64,000 bases of DNA, from positions 62,150,880-62,214,879 of the forward strand of contig OU744731.1 in the NCBI GenBank assembly GCA_916613615.1, written 5' to 3'. Source of the DNA: Steromphala cineraria (Eukaryota > Mollusca > Gastropoda > Trochida > Trochidae). A model generated the notes under the pieces. That model was not told where the DNA came from. It ran no database searches and saw nothing but the letters and a program-made list of their open reading frames with translations. Below are positions 57,210 to 64,000 of this stretch, piece after piece. A program made the position numbers and the translations under genes. Position 1 is the first letter of the stretch, and every line of letters starts with the position of its first letter.

Positions 57210-58047
57210 AGAAGTATACATCACTCATTTCATTGTATGAGATAAGTGCAACTATAAAATGAGATATTTGCCGGAATGGCAAAGTGAACAGAAGAGAATA
57301 CTTTTAATGTATTCTTAAACTCATCCTGAATGTTTGGTGAATTGTGTTATGTCGAGGTAATCATTGGTAGATTGTTCAACTGTTATTATTGTGGCTGTTG
57401 GTAATTTAAATGAGCAATAACCTATTGTGACTTGATAAATCCATTTTCCATTTATTGATCAGCATTATACATATTTATTCCTTTACATGACAATAAATAT
57501 GTCTTAGTTGACATGTTTATCGATGTTATTGTTACTTAGATACAAAGTCGTATTTTGCAATTGCATTTAAACATATGCACGAGCTTCAGGTCATAATATT
57601 CACAATTACAACATTAAGACTTAAGAAAAGCAAATAAACTGTTATTTAACATGACTTGACTATTCAAAAATTCAAAACAACACAAATAAGGGCATAATAA
57701 TTGTAACATGTGACAGATTTGATTGTTTGGTACAACCTCAGCTAAAAGCTTGTCCATCAAATACTATGCACTTAAAAAGTTATCAGAAAGAGTTTTATAA
57801 TCCTACGGAAATTGAAGATACAGATATTTATTCACCCAATTTATAAACCTTTTAAGCTGTAGAATGATCAATAAAGTTCACTATAGAAAAACACAAGCAT
57901 TATCATGTTCAGAAAATATTTCTACTGGAATGACATAAAAATCAATTTCTGACGCTGCAGTTCAAAATCTGAATTCTAAGACGTACGTTTTCCCTATTGA
58001 ATTTTCATGGTCAACGATGTCTCTTAAAAATTGTTGTTTCATTTCAG
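57210..58047 (+). repeat. Unit B, segment aligned to 40.25-40.75 kb
   Basis: CGAGCTTCAGGTCATAATAT at 57580 and AAAAATCAATTTCTGACGCT at 57937 align to 40333 and 40649. No gene recognised. Confidence 0.55.
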
Positions 58048-58427
58048 GATAAATCATACTTTGGAGTACCATTTATAACATCCTGTGTCCTCTATTTCTC
58101 AAAGGTAAGTCATCTTCATAATCTTTTAAAAAGAAAATGACACTGAAAATCCAACTGAATGGTTGCTACGTTATATAATAAGATGGCAGTTGACAAGAAA
58201 AACTGGGTGTGATCATGTAGGGCTCAGCTTTGCTGCCGATTTTGTCATTTCGTCTGACACCGGTTTAAATAAAAAGCAAAAGAGTCATTGGCTCTGTAGG
58301 TCATCAGGCTTTGTATCTAATTTTGTTATAGGGGTGGCCAATGTGGATCCCCCTTTTGAAACACCTTCTTGTATTTATTGCAAGAGATGAGATTATTTGC
58401 ATTTCCCCAAACGTCTTTGAAAATTAG
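58048..58427 (+). other. Candidate two-exon gene end, unit B
   Basis: The counterpart of 40752-41163. Exon-like 58048-58104 (57 nt) lies between TTTCATTTCAG and GTAAGT and reads DKSYFGVPFITSCVLYFSK. A 227-nt intron-like gap ends TTTTGTTATAG, and 58332-58427 continues GWPMWIPLLKHLLVFIARDE, IICISPNVFEN, stop. The first block is open in frame 0 only, in both units. A 74-base run at 58329-58402 is identical to unit A (41029-41102). Confidence 0.35.
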
Positions 58428-59038
58428 GACCAAAAAAATTGGACTCAATAATCTCAATATAAAGTTTTGATGTCAATTAATCATTGAATACGAATTCTTG
58501 AACTTTTAGTTCTTAAAATAATATTATTGACGCCATGTCACTATTCTTAAGATCCTGGGTACATGTATCTACCATAGTATCAATGTGATCAAAACAATCG
58601 TTCTCGTTATTTCTCAAGTCCACTTATTAATGTGATATTTGGAAGCATTGGCACTCAAGTGGAGTTTGCAGTGTTTGAAATGTAAATAATTTTCAGCTAA
58701 TTAAAAAGGTTTCATCTCATCTTTTCGAGAAACTTGCACGTCATTTAAAACTGTGTGAGATGTTTTCTTATGATGTTCTTATATGAGATGATTGTGGTAA
58801 TGATTTTCGAGGGGAATTTCTGGCCGTTGACAACCTGTGATTAGTGACAATGTGCATATTTATTATTTATTAAGCATGAAATCTCACATTCTTTTACAAA
58901 CAAGCAAGAGAATTTAGGCCATTGGTCATTTCTACAATATAAAAGGGAAGAAAGTGTAGCAGTGATAAACATAGTCAGAGATGACGAACACATGTGCCAT
59001 GTGGAGGATGTATTTTTAATAATGACTGCCCATCCTAA
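58428..59038 (+). repeat. Unit B, segment including the TATA-containing block
   Basis: 58715-59030 is nearly collinear and highly similar to 41430-41750. TATAAAAGG lies at 58938-58946. The ATG at 58981 opens a 12-codon frame only. The minus-strand frame 58841-59041 overlaps this block without a recognisable domain. Confidence 0.5.
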
Positions 59039-59204
59039 CAAATGACATTTCCTTCCTCTTCTTTATATACTTATAAGTACCATATACCAAAAATATTGAT
59101 TATTATCCTGTTGGTGGTTAAATTTAAGGTATCAAAGCAATTTAGAACTAGTTCGTGTTTCACAAAGAGGAAAAATTCAATTAAATTTTGATACATGATA
59201 TTTA

Positions 59205-59495
59205 TTACAGATATTTTTGAAAGTCCATTTACACAGCATTGATATTGAATATTACAAGAGCATCATGACTGAGATTGAGGAAAATGTTTGGAACCATGAC
59301 AACACACATTTTTCGGAAATAAATCATCTGTTCCATTTTAAATGTTATTTGAAATAATGACATTCTCAAAACATAATTTGTGTAAGTCAATATTTGAATT
59401 GCTGAGCCAGTAAAACTTTTTGAAAGAAGCCTAATTATAGTCAATATCTGTCTTCTTCTGTCGTTTAATATCTCAATCACGGCGACAGCTTCAAA
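59205..59495 (-). other. Conserved minus-strand open block, unit B copy 1
   Basis: The frame EAVAVIEILNDRRRQILTII, SFTGSAIQILTYTNYVLRMS, MEQMIYFRKMCVVMVPNIFL, NLSHDALVIFNINAV ends at a TAA; the following codons would read MDFQKYL. It is open for about 85 codons and is the longest of the three copies. No family recognised. See the unit A entry for the case for and against coding. Confidence 0.3.
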
Positions 59496-59814
59496 AGAAA
59501 TAATTCCTTTTATTCAGTATTTATTGATTTTGACTTTCTTTGAAATATTGAAAAATGAATCAAAAGAATCAAAATCAACTCATCAACTCCTCATGAATGT
59601 TTTGTGTCCACTGTCAAACGAAATGACATTTCCTTCCTCTTCTTTATATACTTATAAGTACAATATACCAAAAATATTGATTATTATTCTGTTAAGATTT
59701 CAGTATTTACTTATGGTGGTTAAATTTTAGGTATCAAACCAATTTAGAAATAATTCCTGTTTCACAAAGAGAAGAAATACGATTTAATTTTGATACACAA
59801 TATTTATTACAGAT

Positions 59815-60090
59815 ATTTTTGAAAGTTCATTTTCACAGCATTGATATTGAATATTACAAGAGCATCATGACTTAGATTAAGGAAAATATTTGGATCAATG
59901 ACAACACACTTTTCCGGAAATAAATCAGTTGTTAACTTTAAAACGTTATTTGACATAATAACCTTCTCAAAACATCATTTGTGTAAGGCAATATTTGAAT
60001 TCCCGAGCCAATAACATTTCTTGACAGAAGCCTATTTATATTCATAATCTGACGTCTCCTGCCAATAAGCATCTCCATCACGGTGACAGC
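59815..60090 (-). other. Conserved minus-strand open block, unit B copy 2
   Basis: It starts EAVTVMEMLIGRRRQIMNIN, has one in-frame stop after QITF, and a one-base shift restores VIDPNIFLNLSHDALVIFNI. It continues past the copy-1 stop (NAVKMNFQKYL) to TAA, overlapping AATAAA on the minus strand. Broken relative to copy 1. Confidence 0.3.
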
Positions 60091-60240
60091 TTCGAAAGAA
60101 ATAATTCTTTTCATTCAGCATATATGTTATTGAACTTATTGAATTAAAAGAATCAAAATCAACACATCCTCATTAGTGTTTTTTGTCCACTGTAAAACGA
60201 AATGAAATGAGTCCTGGAAATTGAATGTTCTGCTAAGCAC

Positions 60241-63200
60241 ACATGAGAGAATTATGATGACAAAACATGACTGTGAAAACATTTAAAAGATACCAAAAAC
60301 ATTTAAATAGCTAAATGTTTGTAACTTGAATGATCAAAAGAATAATTGGCCATGATGGTGGCTAGAACAACGTAACTCTTGCTTCGAGGCTGACCACTCT
60401 TTTTCATCAACTCGAGGCTATAAAACTATGGCAGTTGACCCGGAATTTAGGAGTTCTTGCTATTTCTAAAGCCATTAAGGTGGCTAAAACAATGTAACTC
60501 TTTACAGCTTTTAGTGAAATTTTCATTTTAGTCTAACTGTATCAGAAAACGGACATACAAGAATGATTATTGAGTTATAGGAAATGACGCATTTTATACT
60601 CTTTTGTATTAAGATATTAAAATTGAACTCTTCAATGGTATCCAATTTCATCATTTTCAAAGTATTGAACTATTGCAAAGCGAAACCTGTAGCATGTCAC
60701 TACAAAGGGGATTTTATTTTTTACGGGATGTTGACATCCACTGCGATCAATTACTTGATGAAATATTAGGAGATTGATGACTTATTACAAAAGTAACTGC
60801 TCATTCACATTCGGAAATTACTATCATCAATTTCAATTGTAATGTGTGACTTTTCCTAGGTCAAAGCGGACCAGGAGGCTTTTCTTGTGGCGCCATGACT
60901 TATCAAACATGTCGCTGTTTTGTACAACTTGTCAATTTTGTTACTTGGAAAGACATACTATTAGGTATGCACGATTTATGTTATTGTTTTATTTACTATA
61001 TTTCCAAATACAAAACCTATGCTCACCAAATGATTTTTGACAATATCTAAAAGCACTTAATTACTGAAATATAGAAACAGTATCCTTTGTCATCAGTTAG
61101 CATCAATAACTGTCAACAGACCATGCACCAAAAACAGTTTCTTTGTTTTCTAAATAAAAGACACAAAGCATTAAAAAGTGCAATCTATTCGGGGCTCAAA
61201 GTTGCAGGATTTTATTTCAGTCAAGTTAGTGTTCTGAAGGAACAAAGACGTTCCAAGAAAGTTATCATCGAATATGCTTCTAGGTCATTTACTATGTAAT
61301 TGAACCAGTGAAGTGCATGTCAACAGAAAGAAGACTAACGTTTCTCTGGATCAGAATTGGCATTACTTTTAACAAGAGGTTGGTGTTACTACAAAAATAT
61401 AAAACTAGTCTTCTTCGGACTACTGAACAAAAGTTATATTTTTTGTAGGCTCAAGGTTAATTATCCTCAATTATGGTGTGCAGTCTTAAGTACGATAACA
61501 GCTAATTTAGAAGAATCTATCTTTGAAAACTGGCGACATGTAGTCTGTGTGTTCAACAATGGACATATTGACTAGATTGTCAAATACATCATGTAAAAAG
61601 AAATATTGAAAAGATGTTGTAATCATTGGAATAGATATTTAGATAGCCACATCGCACGATTTCAAAACAAAAAAGAACAGGTATGCTAAAGGCATTAATG
61701 ACATGTCATGGAATTTAACGAATATTGATGTCAAACAATCTCAAAACCTCTTCAGATGATCTTTTAGGTCTGTACACCGGCTTTTGAATCACCCATTACA
61801 ACAGCTAGATGCACTCTGTCTCAGTAGAATCAAGTGCTTTGCCTAAGAACTTTTTACGGACGGCAATGTTTTATTGACAAAGATATTAAATTTTGTTTCT
61901 TAAAACGTGTTTGTTTAACTGTTGTTTAAACTGATGCACACTTGTGATGTTTATGAATTAGAAGTGAGTATTATTCAAAATTGTTTTTAATGAAATTGTT
62001 ACTCAGTGAATACATATTTTAGTATTCCTAGTTTTATTAATGTAAAACTAAGACGTCAGACACGTTACTCTTTCAAAACAGTTAAATCATAAGATATTCA
62101 TTGTTTTCATTTACACAGTCACTGAATGAAAAATTGATACAACATAACAAAAAAATGATAATGTAAAAACTCAATAAGATTCTTTTTTTAAAACAGAAAG
62201 CGAAACAGAAAGTACCATTATCAGAGAACAAGAATACAAAATCAGCAAGAACTGAAGTTCAACATAACCAATAACAAGTGTTAAAGGTAAGGAAACTCTG
62301 TAATCCGTATAGCAAGTAACCTATTGATCTAGCAACTGATCTGTTTGCTAGGTAAATATATACAGGACATCTGTCTTTTCATGACCAATACCCGGTTATC
62401 TTATAGAATGAGGAACAAAGTTGATATTTTCATGAATGGCTCAGCAATGAGTGAAATTATTTAACTTGTCTACCACACGATGGTATTTATTTAAAGGACT
62501 GATGTGAAGTATTTTTTTCCAATGACAATGCTTTAAGACACATGATAACAAACATCAATAAACACTTTAACCTCATTTGCCCACTTCAATATTGCATATT
62601 GAACTGGGATGCACAAACCTACTTTTGTCAAAAATCAATAAGGGACGTTTGCAGTGAACCGTCTAAAAAGATCGTTATCCTTATTAAAGAAAACTTTCTT
62701 TCTCTTTGGATATTTTTATGGTCAAAAATCGAAATTGAACATCTTAAAAAACATTTTTGGATCAGTCTATAATTACAACCTGATACAATTAAACAACATT
62801 ATAATCATGAAAAAGCAAACATCATGATTATCTAAATCACTAGCGCCTTGATTTCAATGCACTTGCAACACTAATTATTATGATGACTCATGATGATGGA
62901 TGATTATAATTTCTCATGCTGTTGATATAGCTGATTTTGAAGATTAACGATATTTAATGGTGTTGGTTTAATTGATGAAAATTTGTAAAGTTGATTCAGG
63001 CAATTATTCATTTATCATAACTTACGATCATTTTGATGAAGATATGATGATAACGAGATGATAGGTTGATGGTGGTGATGGGGATGACGATGCTGATCCA
63101 CATATGTATGTACTTACATCCTACCTTTCCTATATTCAGTAAAAGAAAGTTGTCTTGAGGTCATGGTTCTTGATAGACACAGTGCAACTGCACTTGATAC

Positions 63201-63409
63201 ATTAAATAATTGAACATTCGGCTACAATTGGTTTATGGAAAGGTCAAATCAATAAGCTTGTATAAACATTCTAGAATATCTCGAAATAGAAGCTTTAATT
63301 TCCATGAATATAAATCGGTTTATCATTGACATTTTATTGCTTGTAGATACCTTTGCAGTATCAAATTATAACTTGAATATATTTAGTGTTGAACCTGTAC
63401 AGGTATATG
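60241..63409 (+). repeat. Unit B, right part
   Basis: It aligns with unit A 42.37-46.42 kb. An insertion relative to unit A at about 60345-60510 is bounded by near-identical 23-mers (GGTGGCTAGAACAACGTAAC.. and GGTGGCTAAAACAATGTAAC..). The 661-bp segment is single here (61936-62580). Frames at 60584-60769, 61087-61575 and 62542-62772 have no recognisable domain. Confidence 0.55.
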
Positions 63410-63650
63410 TGAATGGAGCTCAGAGTGTTGAACAGAGTGGTGTAGTGTGTGTGTAATGTAGTTTGCGTGCTGGCTTCTCATGTCCAATGCCAGGGTAGGA
63501 ATCTCGGTGTTGGCAACAAAATTGGCCAAAAATATTTTTTGCATCAATTTCTCCAAGTTGTATACCTGTATAATTGGTTACCTGCACTCAGGAGCGAAGC
63601 GCTAAATGACGTCATCCATAGTACTAAGCCATCAGCGTTTAAATAAATGA
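63410..63650 (+). repeat. tRNA-derived SINE (family 3), unit B copy
   Basis: The counterpart of 46424-46640. The head is disrupted (an extra TTGAACAGAGTGGTGTAGTG-like stretch) and the B box is mutated to GGGTAGGAATCTC, but GGTGTTGGCAACAAAATTGG and CAGGAGCGAAGCGCTAAATG are kept. The frame at 63449-63646 is read through the repeat and is not a gene. Confidence 0.75.
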
Positions 63651-64000
63651 CAATCATTATAAATATTACTACTATGAAACTGTTCGTGTGATCATAACGA
63701 TTACTTTAAGGCCTGTTTGTGATATTATTAATCATTATATTTATCATTAAATGATTGTTATTATATTTTCCTATTTGAATCTGAATGTATAAAGTGCATA
63801 TAGTTATATACATGTACACATACATTAAGTAACACGTTAATATTCAAATTATACAACATAAACATCTGTTTTTGTTCTTTGTAATAACCATCTATGCGTT
63901 ACCAGTGTCGCAAGGTTTACAAAATAATCCAAATATACAGTAAAAAAAACACCCCGGTCATATTCATTAGATTTGACATAATTTTATAGAGACTCTTTAT
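63651..64000. other. Window end, unassigned
   Basis: AT-rich DNA. Similarity to unit A fades after about 63720. No feature seen. Confidence 0.4.

Larger units (their letters stand above)
59039..60240 (+). repeat. Tandem duplication of about 582 bp in unit B
   Basis: AATGACATTTCCTTCCTCTT begins both copies (59041 and 59623), each followed by TTTATATACTTATAAGTAC and the conserved minus-strand open block. Copies differ by perhaps 15%, so this duplication is older than the 661-bp one in unit A. Unit A has a single copy (41.76-42.37 kb). Confidence 0.8.

Noticed and set aside
58163..58390. 75-codon plus-strand gene ending VANVDPPFETPSCIYCKR
   Set aside because: It reads through the intron-like segment 58105-58331, and the upstream exon-like block is stopped in that frame in unit B.
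1..64000. CRISPR array, prokaryotic operon or plasmid features
   Set aside because: No regularly spaced repeats, no operon-like gene packing or ribosome-binding sites; introns, SINEs and MITEs show animal nuclear DNA.

Overview
The window reads as non-coding and repeat-rich nuclear DNA of an animal, most likely a bivalve or other mollusc. It is strongly AT-rich and has no operon-like gene packing. It has spliceosomal GT..AG introns, tRNA-derived SINEs whose 3' tail resembles known mollusc SINEs, T2/Kolobok-type MITEs with TTAA targets, a non-LTR retrotransposon fragment and a two-gene DNA transposon. No complete conventional host gene is visible. The species call is inference.

Layout. 1-14 kb: diverged DNA with two SINEs, a dead Tc1-type transposase, a pogo-like MITE, a hairpin-bearing repeat with internal copies and the first T2-type MITE. 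14.3-15.95 kb: a CpG-richer island carrying a promoter-like segment and a small two-exon gene relic, next to nested foldback palindromes. 16-25 kb: another SINE and four more T2-type MITEs in old duplicated DNA, plus a perfect 24-bp hairpin. 25.07-32.05 kb: the centrepiece, a roughly 7-kb transposon. Its two convergent genes encode a SAP + SWIM + YqaJ nuclease-like protein on the plus strand (two frameshifts) and an apparently intact THAP + HTH + DDE transposase on the minus strand. Imperfect inverted termini flank them. This matches the ISL2EU-like branch of the PIF/Harbinger-related transposons. 33.1-46.7 kb (unit A) and 50.4-63.7 kb (unit B) are two copies of one large direct segmental duplication, about 17 kb apart. 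Unit A carries extra mobile elements and a 661-bp apparently identical tandem repeat. Unit B carries a 5'-truncated non-LTR retrotransposon with a 12-bp target duplication. Parts of the same unit recur in older form at 10-20 kb.

How the parts work together. In the 7-kb element the transposase should bind ends through its THAP and HTH domains and cut with its DDE core. The YqaJ protein is a presumed accessory nuclease, now frameshifted. The MITEs are non-autonomous and must have been moved by transposases encoded elsewhere. Inside the duplicated units a few blocks are kept with open frames and splice signals (for example 40752-41163 and 58048-58427). They may be exons or relics of an unrecognised gene, but the evidence is weak and I did not assign a function.
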